This document shows positions 9,441 through 20,214 of a stretch of DNA of 64,000 nucleotides, in pieces (positions within the stretch are counted from its first letter, which is position 1; each line of letters begins with the position of its first letter). Below the pieces are notes generated by a model. The model was given only the letters and a program-made list of their open reading frames with translations, ran no database searches and had not been told where the DNA came from. This DNA is from Nematopogon swammerdamellus (taxonomy: Eukaryota > Arthropoda > Insecta > Lepidoptera > Adelidae). Both the position numbers and the translations under genes were made by a program. The DNA lies in assembly GCA_946902875.1 (NCBI GenBank), contig OX336340.1:5477739-5541738 (forward strand), in the 5' to 3' direction.

Positions 9441-9906
9441 AGTTTGCAATGCCATATATTTGGCGGACACCGCATCAACCTAGGCGGTGAGGTGACGTTG
9501 CCAACCATGTTACGTTACATAACAAAACCACAAGAACTTGAAACATGTGTCTGACCATATTATGTAAGCACAACAAAATTTCATATATTAAAGTATTTTC
9601 AATACATATTTTGTTTTTATTTTATTGATATTTGTTCAAAATAACTAAAAGAGAACATAAAAATGAAATAACAGAAAGAACTTATAGAAAATTAAAACTA
9701 AAATTAACATAAAACAAAACTAACCTAGCTATGTAACAAAATAAAACGAGAAATAAAACGAAATATAAACTTATAAATACAAAATTTCTTCTAGTTCAGC
9801 TGAGGCAGCCCCCGAGGACGCTTATAGCGCTCCCCCTTTGAATTTCTAGGCTTATGCGGCGTATGAAGAAATATTTTGAATATATTTTATTTAGTTTTAA
9901 TTATAC
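9441..9906. other. No recognisable feature
   Basis: AT-rich, with a run of A-rich AAAATA/ACAAAA words at 9640-9780. No repeat family was identified. Confidence 0.4.
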
Positions 9907-10309
9907 TTTTTTTTATGTAATCCGGTATGGGTGGGTGAGTCGGAGGGGCCAAAGCACATGCTCCGACCAGCTAATATTACCTCCGAGAAGGTAGGTGCCG
10001 TACCGGAGACTTCTCTGGATTGCTGGCTATACTGGACTAGAGGAGAACACAACCGAGGTTGCTATGCAGCCATCTTCTTACATCCAGTACGGTGGTACCG
10101 ACTCGGCTACAATTTGAGCCTGCCACCTAGTAAGGGACAAGGGAAGGGACCTACAGTTTTACACCGGTTCCGAACGGTGAAGCAGCAGGTGTAGGTATCC
10201 ACGTAAATTTTTTCGTCAGAAAAAACTCATTGGTACACACCGACCGGATTCGAAACTCGGACCTCTCGCATAAGAAACCGATGCCCAAACCACTCGGTCA
10301 CCCGCCGCT
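9907..10309 (-). mobile_element. SINE-A, full length with tRNA-like head
   Basis: The tRNA-like head lies at 10236-10309 on the minus strand. Its A box is TGACCGAGTGG and its B box GTTTCGAATCC, one base off consensus. The body follows, and the element ends in the A tail at 9907. Head and B-box spacing fit a Pol III-transcribed SINE of Ser/Leu-tRNA type; the tRNA identity is tentative. Confidence 0.9.
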
Positions 10310-10685
10310 AAAATTTATTGAAAATAAATTTTGTTCTAAATGTGATGGTTCGCAGCGAACGACTCGCGATTAACTCAAACGCGCGGATGCGCCATGGAAA
10401 TCTTGCAGTATTCCAGTTGTAAACCAATATTGGAATGAGTGCACTCACGCGTTCAAATTAGGAGGCACTACTGAAGTGCGACGCTGTAGCAGACAAGTTC
10501 TTAGTCATACATTAAACATAGAGCTTTCAAACTATTAGTACGTAGGTGGTAAACACAAAGCAACCATGGTGATAATACATTAATTAGACTAGAGACAAGT
10601 CCACTCACATAGCCCAAATGCATACATATTCAAATATGTGGTAATGGTGTATGTATTAGTATGTAGATACGTGAGTGTGCATAGT
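10310..10685. other. No recognisable feature
   Basis: Unassigned mixed sequence. No terminal repeats or conserved frame were seen. Confidence 0.4.
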
Positions 10686-10857
10686 TTTTAACCTGGGTGT
10701 CTTCAAACGTCGTATTAACGGGCTAGACATTCTAGCAACAGTCCGCAAATCTGCTGGCATGGCGCCTCACCGAGCGTGGTTTCGCGAGGAGAGGTGATTT
10801 TGGCTCTGTCGACTGCACAATTGGTCTCTCGGCACGGCCACCCATGTTGGTAAAAAA
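10686..10857 (+). mobile_element. SINE-C copy
   Basis: It opens TTTTTAACCTGGGTGTCTTC, continues through CAACAGTCCGCAAATCTG and GCGTGGTTTCGCGAGGAGAGG, and ends GGCCACCCATGTTGG plus an A-run. Copies are at 41205 (+), 49836 (+), 14320 (-) and 23788 (-). Its 3' half aligns with the 3' half of SINE-A. Confidence 0.75.
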
Positions 10858-10983
10858 AGTTAGTTACCGATGGGTGAGAATTTAACACAAGTATGAAACT
10901 GTCGCCTTCGAATGCCATCCTTTAATCTGAAAGACCTAAGTGAGTAAGATTGTGTCTAATAGGAGTACCTATTATGAAAAGGT

Positions 10984-11096
10984 TTTTTTTTTATGTTATC
11001 CGGTATGGGTGGCTGAGTCGGAGGGGCCAAAACACATGCTCCGACCAGCCAATATCACCTCCGAGGAGGTAGGTGCCATACCGGAGACTTCCCTGG
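10984..11096 (-). mobile_element. SINE-A 3' fragment
   Basis: Only the tail-proximal 110 bp remain, from the T-run to GAGACTTCCCTGGA. The copy was 5'-truncated on insertion. Confidence 0.85.
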
Positions 11097-11167
11097 AAAT
11101 TGTGAAAATGTACCTTTTAAATTTTGTTTATTATCCACTGTGATAGTCAACGGTTTTAAAACATGTT

Positions 11168-11547
11168 TAAGGTTCCGTATCCGGTACGGGACCCTATTGC
11201 TAAGCCTACGCCGTTTGTCTGTCTGTCTTTCCGTCCGTCCGTCTGTCCGAGGGCTGTATCTCTTGAACCGTAATAGGTAGCCCGTTGAAATTTTCAATGT
11301 TATTATGGCCGATATAACAACAAATAATAAAAATAAGAAAAAGTAAAAAAATCACGGGTGTTCCCATGGAAGAAACTAAAAAGTGTATGCGCGCGCGCCA
11401 TCTACCGAATATGAAACATTTTAATCATTAATTTTAACTAATATGAAGCATTTCATAAAGATGCCATAGATGGCGTGAGTGACGCTGACCATGACATGGC
11501 GATACGGAACCCTCGGTGCGCGAGTTCGACTCGCACTTGGCCGTTTT
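11168..11547 (-). repeat. Repeat G, near full length, antisense
   Basis: It starts GGTTCCGTATCCGGTACGGG, passes a (GTCT)n/(CCGT)n tract and a CGCGCGCCATCTACCG block, and ends GCGAGTTCGACTCGCAC plus TTGGCCG. At least nine other copies or partial copies occur in the window. Confidence 0.8.
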
Positions 11548-11867
11548 CATCACTGTCCAAATACCTACCCAGCCACCGAGCATTACCCAGCCATTACTTC
11601 AAAGGCCTAAAAGCAACTATCCGCCGTGGCAAATAAAAACTACCGCACACAACCGCCATTTATTTACGCTTACCCTCAAAATGCTGCAACGAATTGCCTC
11701 CGGTACCGCGCCGTCCGCACAGAGCTTCTGCACCAATCTGCAGTGTGGTCAATACCGGAAGTACATATTTTATAAGGGCGACCCGCCCCGGGCATTTACG
11801 TACCTAGCCACGAAGTGCCCGATATCGGCCTGTTACACGTTGCTCCTGTAGGAATTTGTGGCTTTTC
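11548..11867. other. No recognisable feature
   Basis: A frame of about 110 codons stays open across part of this stretch, but it begins inside repeat G and matches nothing I recognise. Confidence 0.4.
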
Positions 11868-11925
11868 AGTGCCTCTCTTTGGTCTTTTCGGCTACACTGA
11901 ACTGACCGGAAAACATGAAATAAAT
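11868..11925 (-). mobile_element. SINE-B internal fragment
   Basis: It carries a GTCTTTTCGGCTACACTGAACTG block and CGGAAAACATGAA, matching the middle of SINE-B. Confidence 0.6.
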
Positions 11926-12005
11926 GTATTAGTATCTATGGCTTAGTAATCATAGTAATTAAATTAAATTAAATAAGCTGAAGGTGTCATAAATCAGCAC
12001 AGCGT

Positions 12006-12180
12006 GTTTGGGTAGTGGCAAACATTTTTGTAAAGTAGATTAAGTGCACATTGAAAAAAATTCCAGTGAAGTTTCTTGTCAGTTCTTCTTAGCTGTGATA
12101 ATAGAACTGGCGGAATGTTACAATGTAAATATGACAAATCTGAGCGCAGTGTACTGCCAAGAGATGATAAATAAACAATT
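12006..12180 (+). mobile_element. Repeat E: LINE 3' end with AATAAA-type tail
   Basis: It contains GTGGCAAACATTTTTGTAAA, then CAGTGAAGTTTCTTGTCAG and a TTCTTCTTAGCTGTG block, and ends near GATAAATAAAC. The copy at 47785-48540 is the same unit split by two later insertions. It looks like a non-LTR 3' UTR; parent family unknown. Confidence 0.6.
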
Positions 12181-12204
12181 CGTTTAAAGTGCCCCGTACT
12201 CTCC

Positions 12205-12450
12205 TGCTGTGCTAAAGCGCGAAAGGTTACCCGCCTCTCACCTTGGCACGGTCCTTCCACCGAGTCATGCAGCAGGTGGGTCTTCGTGCCTTACTTGCTG
12301 CTTGATAGTTGAATCTTGTCCGAATACTTATACGAATGCTAAACGTGGCGGTCGGTGTTGTGCTGCAATTTACCCGAGTCATTACAACACAACATTGATT
12401 GCTCTGCTTACCCCGTTTGTCGAGATACAGCGTGTTTTATATATGTATGT
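12205..12450 (+). repeat. Repeat D copy
   Basis: It shares the CACGGTCCTTCCACCGAGTC and GGTCGGTGTTGTGCTGCAAT blocks with the copies at 9190 and 47037. Confidence 0.65.
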
Positions 12451-14124
12451 ACCTACGAGTATGTATGTAATTAGTTTAAAGTGCTCTTCGACTTACATTT
12501 CTATGATCGCAATAAGTCAAGAAATATCAGCATTTGCGATTAACTTTTCAAGGTTCCGTTGCCAGCCACGCGCATAAAATAAGTCAGTTGTCTATCGGTC
12601 TGTTTGTCACATGCGCTGTCAGAGGTGCTTGATATGTCCTGATCCGTTGTGTTGTTTGTAAGTGTTCGAAAATTGGAAATGGACTGTATTAAAAAAAATG
12701 ATAATTGTTACAAATAAGCAAACAGGAAAGGGCTACCTTGCTGTGGAGTCGGAGGTGCTTACTGGCGCCCTGGGACGCCGTTACCTGGGTCCTTCCGCCG
12801 GTTAGGGGCCCCGCCGTGGAGATCGCCAAGCTAGACTTATAGGGCACCAGTGAAGGAAGACTTTGCGCAGGAAGAATTTTTATGATTAAGAATTATCGAG
12901 AAGCTTGTGCACGCACGGTATTATAACGAGAAGAGACAGAATGAAGGTAGATCACAATGATGATGCGAAAAAAGTAAAAATTAAAATTATTTTAAATTAA
13001 ATATTGAACTGTGGTGATTATTTTCATTCTACCCACAAGGTACACTGGATAGTTTTTAGGGTACACATACGAAAACTGAACAGTAAGCAATTATAGTCTG
13101 CAATATGCCTGCCTCCTGCACCGCAGAATAAACGTAATAGTTAATTACATCACAAACGTAGCCACGGCCCAGTTAAATCAGCTGTCACGAGGATACGCCG
13201 GCGTCACGTTTAATATCTACCAATGCAGACGTCCGGCGTCCGTCAGCCGTCCACAAAAAGATGATATTGCGCCAAGAAGCAAAATGGCCGACTAGAAAGG
13301 AAGACAGCAATATGAGAGACGTGGCTTTACCCATGTCACGGAGAATGCTCAGCTAGACGATCAGCAGCGGACCCCGCTTTATCCTATTTATATTTCAACG
13401 GAATCCTATCTCCCGCAACTGCCCAGACAACAACATACCTTATCACAAACGCAGTGAGGTCGAGAATACAACGGGACTCTGCACTGCAGTAGTTTGTTCT
13501 GAGGGAATAACGGGATCTAGCGGGTTGAAACTATAGAATTACTCAAAGTGGATGGTTTTAAGAAAGTGTTGTCGGTTTCGGGAATTATTATTGTAGTGGA
13601 CATGAAGAAATATTCTTTGCCAGTAGATACGCATTGTTCTGGGAAATATTTTGTAAATAGAGATCTCGTATTATCCTTTTAACGGGAAAACAGCTCGAAA
13701 TATGGCCTGAATGAATAGCTGGTGTAATAAATTAAAAATACAGACTTAAATTTTTTTATTAAGTAATTTTTTTTATTTTTTAAAATTTGTTTTTAAATTT
13801 AGACTCCTGATAAGTGATGAGTCTATTTTTTTAGGTATTGATTGATTCGAATGAACTTTGATGGAGTATCTAGTAAGTCGTAAAATATCGTTGAGTACAA
13901 GTGTGTATAAAATTTATAAAATCAAAATTTGGGTCTCGTTTTGTTGCCATGAGACCGACTGCACAAAACATTTCTGTTTGTACAAACAAAAACATTTTAA
14001 AATTCCGCCCCCATCTGTATGCGGAGGAGAAACTTTTTTTTTATAATCGGTTCAGACTAAATTGAGTTTATAGCAGTGTATGATACAGATTCACGTCACC
14101 TTGTACGTTTTCTTTTATAAAAAG
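12451..14124. other. Long stretch without a recognised feature
   Basis: A GC-rich patch around 12725-12850 could be a degraded coding or UTR piece but matches nothing I know. The remainder is AT-rich. No target duplications, terminal repeats or long frames were seen. Confidence 0.4.
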
Positions 14125-14319
14125 CAAGTCGATGTGGCGCCGGGCCACCTATAAGATTTGTAACGACGCCCATAGACATTTGGTCTCATGTGGGGATTGC
14201 GAATGCCATGCCGGCATGACAGGTGTCTATTCACAACACTGAAGGAACAGAGACTGCACTTGGGTGGAAATATGTGGGCAGGGAGAGCGCTCCAGAGTTT
14301 ACCAGTTCTACGTCAGCAT
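14125..14319 (-). pseudogene. LINE reverse-transcriptase C-terminal fragment
   Basis: Reverse-complement translation gives a damaged version of the C-terminal tail seen better at 57473-57690 and 58986-59205 (LWNALPAH...LSGRHGI). Changes here disrupt the frame. Confidence 0.6.
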
Positions 14320-14445
14320 AGGTGGCTGTGCCGAGAGACAGACAGAGGTGCAGTCGACAGAGCCAAATTCACCTCTCCTCGCGAAACCACGCTCAGTGAG
14401 ATGCCATGTCAGCAGATTTTCGAACTAGCTAGGCTGTCTAGCACA
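14320..14445 (-). mobile_element. SINE-C copy
   Basis: It contains GCAGTCGACAGAGCC, a CACCTCTCCTCGCGAAACCACG block and GCCATGTCAGCAGATTT. It abuts the RT fragment at 14125-14319. Confidence 0.7.
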
Positions 14446-14619
14446 GGCATGCGTAGGATTTTGGTGGGGGGGAGGGGGTTCCAGTAGAGAAATTTGCTTT
14501 GTTGTAAGCCGGAACCCCTCCCCCCCTCCCCCCCCCCCCCCCCCACACACAACACATTATTGCATACATTGAATAAAGTACAAACACCTAGGACACAAAA
14601 GGTGAGCTTATTGCCATAT
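14446..14619. repeat. G/C homopolymer-rich stretch
   Basis: GGTGGGGGGGAGGGGG at 14463 faces a C-run at about 14519-14543 followed by CA repeats. The C-run length may not be reliable in assembly. Confidence 0.6.
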
Positions 14620-14690
14620 ATTTTATGGAAACTGACACTGTTGGCTACATTGCCTACTAACACCTCAGTGCTTCCCTTCGTTCGTATTCC
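14620..14690 (-). mobile_element. SINE-B fragment with internal deletion
   Basis: TATGGAAACTGACACTGTTGG is joined directly to CCTCAGTGCTTCCCTTCG, so the middle of the 3' region is missing. Confidence 0.6.
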
Positions 14691-14699
14691 CATATGCCT

Positions 14700-15227
14700 T
14701 CTTTACAAACCAACCTTGGAATATGGGATGGTGGCGAATAATGTAGGTGAAAAAAACGTCATGTTTCATGTGGTTGGAACTGTAAAAAATCCTATCATTT
14801 TCCCCCGGAATCTAAGCAGAATTATATACCAATCGTGAAAAATTGAATACAGCACGGATTTATTCAAGCACGTGGTTGAATTTATCAGACAGGATGGGTA
14901 CCGGTGCAGCGCAAGCTGACTATAATGAAGTTTATTAATTCATTTCCTTTGTCTCCCCCGCTGCCGGAGCATTATCTCGGTCGAATGGCATCAGCTGGGA
15001 ATCGAACGGGAGACGCTCAGTCTTCCGAGTAATTAATTAACCGCTGCGCTCGCCCCCGGCTATCACTGGATGGAGGGAGCGATACATTGAAAGTTGAACT
15101 TGAGTATAAATTATATTTACCTATGTACTTTGTACGCTGATGTGCACGCTAGACCTAAAGTTGGATGTACTGTGGGCAGCAGTGCTTACGGACGCATAGA
15201 TACTTACAACCTATATTAAGAAAATAA
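14700..15227. other. No recognisable feature
   Basis: Unassigned sequence, with a GC-richer patch at 14950-15070. Nothing conserved was recognised. Confidence 0.4.
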
Positions 15228-15630
15228 AAACCGGCCAAGTGCGAGGCGAACTCGCGCACCGAGGGTTCCGTATCGCCATGTTATGGTCAGCGCCACTCAC
15301 GCCGTCTATGTATTAGTTAAAATGCTTCATACTCTTTTCAGTAGATGGCATACACTTTTTAGTTTCTTGTATAGGGATCCCCGTGATTTTTTTACTTTTT
15401 TTATTTTTATTATTTGTTGTTATATCGGCCATAATAAATAACACCATATTCTGTGAAAATTTCAACCTATTACGGTTCAAGAGATACAGCCCCCGGACAG
15501 ACGGACAGACAGACAGACAGACGGCGTAAGCTTAGTAATATGTTCCGTGCGACGGATACGGAACCCTAAAAACGGTCAAGTGCGAATCGGACTCGCGCAC
15601 CGAGGGTTCCTACCACCACTTAGTTGGCCG
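15228..15630 (+). repeat. Repeat G, full copy plus a second head in tandem
   Basis: It starts AACCGGCCAAGTGCGAGGCG, passes the (ACAG)n tract and ends GGATACGGAACCCTAAAAA. A second head (CGGTCAAGTGCGAATCGGAC) follows at once, so two repeat G units are joined head to tail with the second truncated. Confidence 0.75.
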
Positions 15631-15689
15631 GTTTTTATTTATTTTATTAAGTAGTTGTTTTAATACGCTTTATAGCATCACGCCATTAT

Positions 15690-15788
15690 TCATATGAGCC
15701 GAGCAGTCACAGGGGTCGGAAGTGAACGCAGTCGCAGAAAAATCGACCAATACCTTTACCGCGAGCGAAGCCGCCGTCACAGCTAGTC
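15690..15788 (+). mobile_element. Helitron-like 3' end
   Basis: It ends CGAGCGAAGCCGCCGTCAC then AGCTAG, with T following. This matches the CTAG|T terminus of the Helitron at 30957-34025. No 5' TC end could be fixed. Confidence 0.45.
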
Positions 15789-16976
15789 TTTGTTGTTGTA
15801 TGTACACCGCTGTATCGATAAATGCTCGGAAAATCCCTCGGAAAATGTTTATCAGCCTGTCGGGGGTGGCAGCGTGAAAAGTATATCTGTCACTCCATTA
15901 AAAGAGTATCAAATGGAATCCTCTCTCAATATTTTAAGCTTATTTGTTCAGTATCTGACACAGAATAATCGCCAGACCTCAAAATATACGAATGGATGAT
16001 CAAATTTCTTTTTCGGGATAATTGTGTTGTTTTGGAGCTTTCAAAGCACATTATGTGTATTCGTATTTGCAATATCTTCCTTTTCATTCATCTATCTGAA
16101 TGTTTTAAACATGAAATAATGTGTTGGGTTGGTGTTAACCTGACATAGAAAATTGTACACATTTATTATTAAAACTTTTTACCAATTTTTTTATGTAAGA
16201 TATGTTTTAATAATAATCTAGGCTTTGAAATACCTTTTTATCAATGAAGTTACTCGAGTAGTACCTACCTGTTAAAAAAATATTATTTTATTTTTAACAA
16301 AAATGTTACGGTCAGTATTAATTAAAGTTGAGGACTTCTGTCATTCATTCATTACTTAAACATGAAAATGTTGTTATCTTCCGGAAATCTATAAACATTT
16401 CAAGTTTCAAGAAGATAGTTCGAACGTGACCGACAGACGGACGGACGGTTAGACATACAACCGATTTTGTAAGGGTCTCCGCCAGCAGCGCCACGGAACC
16501 CTAAAAAGACGATGGTTCGAATTTAGAACGAATGCTTGTAGCTTATTGTACATAGGTATAATTTCATCCATAGGTAGATAACCTACTCTTGGATACCAAT
16601 TACTACGTTAAAATTCTCCCAGTTCTATTTCAATGCGATATTATAGTATGTACCTATGTATGCGTGGATAGTCAATTAATATTGTAATAACAAACTTGTA
16701 AAAAAAAAACCTGGGATGTTTTGCCGGCTCTTCTTCTTGGGTGTAATCGAACGACTGATACGGAACCCTCGAGCGCCGAAGGTTCCGTATCAGTCAGTGA
16801 TATCATTCCACGTTCTTTAAAAAATAATAGCTATATTTTCTTACAAAGTAACCGTTTAAAGGTAAAGACTAACCGTTCAGACGTCAAAGGGCTATGATAT
16901 ACATACAGACGGACGGACAGACGGACAACGAAGTGGAACGGAAACCTAAAGATAAATTGTGACAAGTTCGAGAGTA
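15789..16976. other. Mostly unassigned, with small repeat G scraps
   Basis: GACAGACGGACGGACGG and CACGGAACCCTAAAAA at 16425-16510, a palindrome at 16753-16795 and GACGGACGGACAGACGG near 16910 are scraps of repeat G. The rest is AT-rich with no recognised feature. Confidence 0.45.
16753..16795. repeat. Perfect 15-bp inverted repeat made from repeat G ends
   Basis: GACTGATACGGAACC (16753-16767) and its exact complement GGTTCCGTATCAGTC (16781-16795) flank a 13-nt loop. Confidence 0.8.
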
Positions 16977-16983
16977 GTAAAAC

Positions 16984-17285
16984 CAGGCCTCACGCACTCT
17001 ATGTACTTGTGCGCGCTAACTACCTACCGCCCAGCGGGCTGCCGCCGCGCCGGCGCGGCGGTCTAATTCAGTGGAAATTCGTCAGCCGCGCGAAGCATAC
17101 CTACACGCTCGCCCGCGCAACTGCGCGCAGCTGCAAGGCAATAATCACTTTACACTCGATTGTTTAGGTACATTTTCGCACGCAGCGACTGGCGACGTAA
17201 AACAGTAGGCTGTTAAAGCCGAAGGTATGGAACTTTTTCTATGGAGTTATTTATCTGTTACGAAGTAACTATTAAGTAATCTGTG
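16984..17285 (+). mobile_element. Unclassified ~300-bp element, copy 1
   Basis: A second copy lies at 43474-43762 in the same orientation with identical ends (CAGG..CACGCACTC and AAGTAATCTGTG). This copy is flanked by the 7-bp duplication GTAAAAC (16977-16983, 17286-17292). It has an internal GC hairpin (CCGCCGCGCCGGCGCGGCGG) and no coding capacity. The ends do not form clear inverted repeats, so the class is open: a non-autonomous DNA element or a short retroelement. Confidence 0.75.
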
Positions 17286-17292
17286 GTAAAAC

Positions 17293-17789
17293 TGAATGCT
17301 TAATAAACAATAACAATGCGAAGAAGAACTGACAAACTTAGCAAGTCAAAATTCTCTGTTAATAATGAAAATAAATAGTAATGAGTTCATCCGTTTAATT
17401 TCGTTATTTGGATCATAATAAAGCTATTTCAACATAATTAATACAAAGCGTTAACTGCTCTCCAAAACCATTCGAAAACTGGTTCCTTTATGTAGCTCAG
17501 CGGTGTCCAACCGGTAGTTCGCAGGCCCTCGGTAGCACGAGGCCTTATTTTTAGAAATATTTTCTTTATTTATGTATGTTCCTTCATAACTTATAGAGGG
17601 ATCATACGAATTCGATGAAACTTAGTACAAACACATTTAACTATACGAGCCACATGATAGGCTAAATACAATTCAGTTCCGGTTACGCTAAGACGTGACA
17701 CTCATACAAACCGAATTGTTCCGCCCGCCGAAATAAAGATGTGATAGCGGGCTTGCTTACTTTCTTCTTTTTAAATACGAATTTCACAC
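17293..17789. other. No recognisable feature
   Basis: AT-rich. A TAGCTCAGCGGTG string at 17494 resembles a tRNA A box but no tRNA or SINE follows. Confidence 0.4.
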
Positions 17790-17879
17790 TGACATGGCAC
17801 CTAGTTCACCCGGTGTTATGGGCTGACATCACGGATGCTGTAGGTGATGTAGCCAACAGAGTCAGTTTCCGTAAAAAAA
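17790..17879 (+). mobile_element. SINE-B 3' fragment
   Basis: CTGACATGGCACCTAGTTCA to CAGTTTCCGTAAAAAAA, the last 90 bp of the SINE. Confidence 0.8.
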
Positions 17880-18039
17880 TGGACGTAGCTTGAACACCAC
17901 TGATCCAGCTGAAGTATGTATAGGACTGTGTAACGGCCGCTCTTGCCCGCTCTCCGAATGATCCCCGCCACAAGCAACTCGGAAATCGCCAAAAATAAAT
18001 TGTATTTATCGCGCACTCGCTTTCCGCGCCGCTATTACT

Positions 18040-18105
18040 TCCTCCCCCCCTCCATCCCCCCCCCCCCCCCCTCCCTCCCTCCCTCCCTCCCTCGCAAAAA
18101 CGCGA
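18040..18105. repeat. C-rich run and (CCCT)n microsatellite
   Basis: CCCCCCTCC words lead into a pure C-run, then repeated CCCT to 18092. Confidence 0.8.
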
Positions 18106-18704
18106 GGAAACGCACAAAAAGCGACAGAAACAAGAAGGAACGTGCAGCGAGCGCGACACAACATAATCCAATTTGAATTCGCACATTCGTAATATTTACT
18201 GTAAGGTGACTGCGTCCGACCCTACTCCAATATTTTTCTTTTCATTCGAGGCGAATCAGGTAGGGTTCCGTCGCTTACACTGTTAATATCTACGCATCTG
18301 CTAGACGACAACGCGTTTTTCATAAATACTGAAATTACTTTAAGTGAGCTATTGTTGTTTTTCTTATATACCGAATTTCTTTAAGTGAGATAAAATTGGT
18401 TTCTCGGAAATGGCTCTAACGATTTGGGTGAACTTTTGTATTTAAGAAGATAATGTTTTATTTTCCCAGTTTATCTACTGAGGTTTTTGGTAGTTGTAAG
18501 GCATTTCTGAGAAATTCGTTTTAAAAAAAAAATATTATTTTTTTTCAAAGTGCTATTTGCTACCTGTTTAGTGCCATCTGTTCTTTATTCTTTATTCATC
18601 GTCCATAGACAGTAACTGAACTCGGATTCGTCATATTTTAAACATTTAGCATGGTGTTGTACGCCGAGCGGAGCTCGGTCGCCCAGGTACTATACCGAAT
18701 ACTA
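18106..18704. other. No recognisable feature
   Basis: AT-rich unassigned sequence. No repeat ends or conserved frame. Confidence 0.4.
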
Positions 18705-18935
18705 TATTTTAACCCACGACGCAAAATGAAGGGTGTTAGATATTTGACGCCTCCATCTGTCTGTGTTTGAGTCAGTCTGTAGCATCGTAGCTCATAAACG
18801 GATGGGCCGATTTGAATGAGGTTTTTGGTTTTACATTTGTATAAAACTGCGTGTACATCGGTTGAGCTGATTTCGAGTTTATCCGTTACATACATACAGA
18901 CACAGAGAGACGGACTTTATGAGGGACTTCGTAAT
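18705..18935 (+). repeat. Repeat H, longer copy
   Basis: It begins AACCCACGACGCAAAATGAA, contains GTAGCATCGTAGCTCATAAA and ends near CATACATACAGACACAGAGA. Related to 7370-7500. Confidence 0.6.
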
Positions 18936-18947
18936 TTAAAAAAAGCT

Positions 18948-19115
18948 TCGTGCCGGCTAATTGCTGGAAAACACGAACTAAATACACAGCCGTTTCAACC
19001 GACCTTTCATCCAGTGCAGTTTCAACCAACCCGGGCGGATTAAACCCTACCGACTAGGAAGGTAAGAAGGGAAGGGACCTACAGTTCTACGTCGCATCCG
19101 AACCACAGTCAGTCT
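18948..19115 (-). mobile_element. SINE-B middle fragment
   Basis: It contains CGTTTCAACCGACCTTTCAT, CAACCCGGGCGGATTAAACC and GGGAAGGGACCTACAG, ending in the B-box region. Confidence 0.75.
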
Positions 19116-19738
19116 CCAACGAACGCTGAACGCGACTAGGTGTGCTTATGCATCACGACCGACAGTCGAGCGACCGCACCAGAGAGCTAGCGGGGCTAAC
19201 AAAAGACGTATGTAGCTTCCGAAGCTTTCTTCTTTAAGCGTCTTTTAAATTTCGGAAATTTACCCAGCAGTGTAGCTTCGTCTGAAAATTTAACTTCAAT
19301 ATAAATCCGGAATCCTCAGTGAGCAAGTCATAGTGCGCACTTGGCGGACCCACCGGCAACAGCGGGACAACAGTCGCGTTTTTATTTCAATAGGGTCCGT
19401 AGGACGTCGTTTGGACCCCGGCCGAGTCGGATGTCGGTTTTATCGAGATTGTTAGGGAACAAATCAATTAGAGAATTGTTTGGGCGTTTGTGATTTTTTT
19501 TCGCCCTTCGGTCTACCGACCACCTTGCGTTTGATTTTGTTGGCTAAATATTGTCCTTGTTTTTAAAACCGTTTGATCGTTTGAACTTCTTTGGGATATT
19601 TTTTTTCTTGCTCGAATTATAATTGAGGCGCGGTTTATGTTTTTGTTTTGTTGTGCTTAGCTAATAGGAAAACGCTGGTAAGTTCGTCACTGAAATATAA
19701 TGGAAAAATAAATATAGTATAGACAATGTAAAAGGAGT
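19116..19738. other. No recognisable feature
   Basis: Unassigned sequence. No structure recognised. Confidence 0.4.
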
Positions 19739-20007
19739 AGCTGGCTATACTGGATCAGACAATATCACAGCCGAGGCAGCTATGCGTCCATTTTACGTTT
19801 AGCGGTGGTACTAGACCAGTTGGTTACAATTTGATCTTACCACCCAGAGAGCAACTGTTTTACACCACTTCCGAACGGTGAAGCAGCCAGGTGTAGGTAT
19901 GTGCATATAAATGTTTTCATTAAAAATAAATCATTGGTGCAAGTCGTCCGGATTCGAACCTGGTACCCTAGATCAAGAGGCCAAGATCGCGTCGACCACC
20001 CGCCGCT
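19739..20007 (-). mobile_element. SINE-A, diverged, with tRNA-like head
   Basis: The tRNA-like head is at about 19935-20007 with a perfect B box (GGTTCGAATCC on the minus strand) and an A box of form TGGTCGACGCG. The body is diverged, and the tail-proximal 100 bp beyond GCTGGCTATACTGG are missing. Confidence 0.8.
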
Positions 20008-20214
20008 TATGAACTTGCAATGCATTGCAATTGAAGGTCCCTAGTCCCTACTCTCACTATCGATAATCTTCCCCGGTCCACCGGTGATATGTTGGTTATC
20101 TGGCGATAGGGCGGCCTGGTGATGTATGGTGTTGTGCGGGGGCGGGGCGCGACCCACCCCCGCCCCACCACCACCCGCTCCCGCCTTCGTGGGCTGGCAA
20201 GTGGGCGGCGGTAA

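Noticed and set aside
14188..14487. Plus-strand frame starting MWGLRMPCRHD
   Set aside because: It is the reverse strand of a LINE RT C-terminal fragment and SINE-C.
14519..14543. Long C-runs here and at 18050, 21666 and the G-run at 62385 as functional G-quadruplex regions
   Set aside because: Pure homopolymers next to microsatellites may be slippage or assembly artefacts; no further support for function.
17494..17510. TAGCTCAGCGGTG as a tRNA or SINE head
   Set aside because: No B box or SINE body follows at a workable distance.
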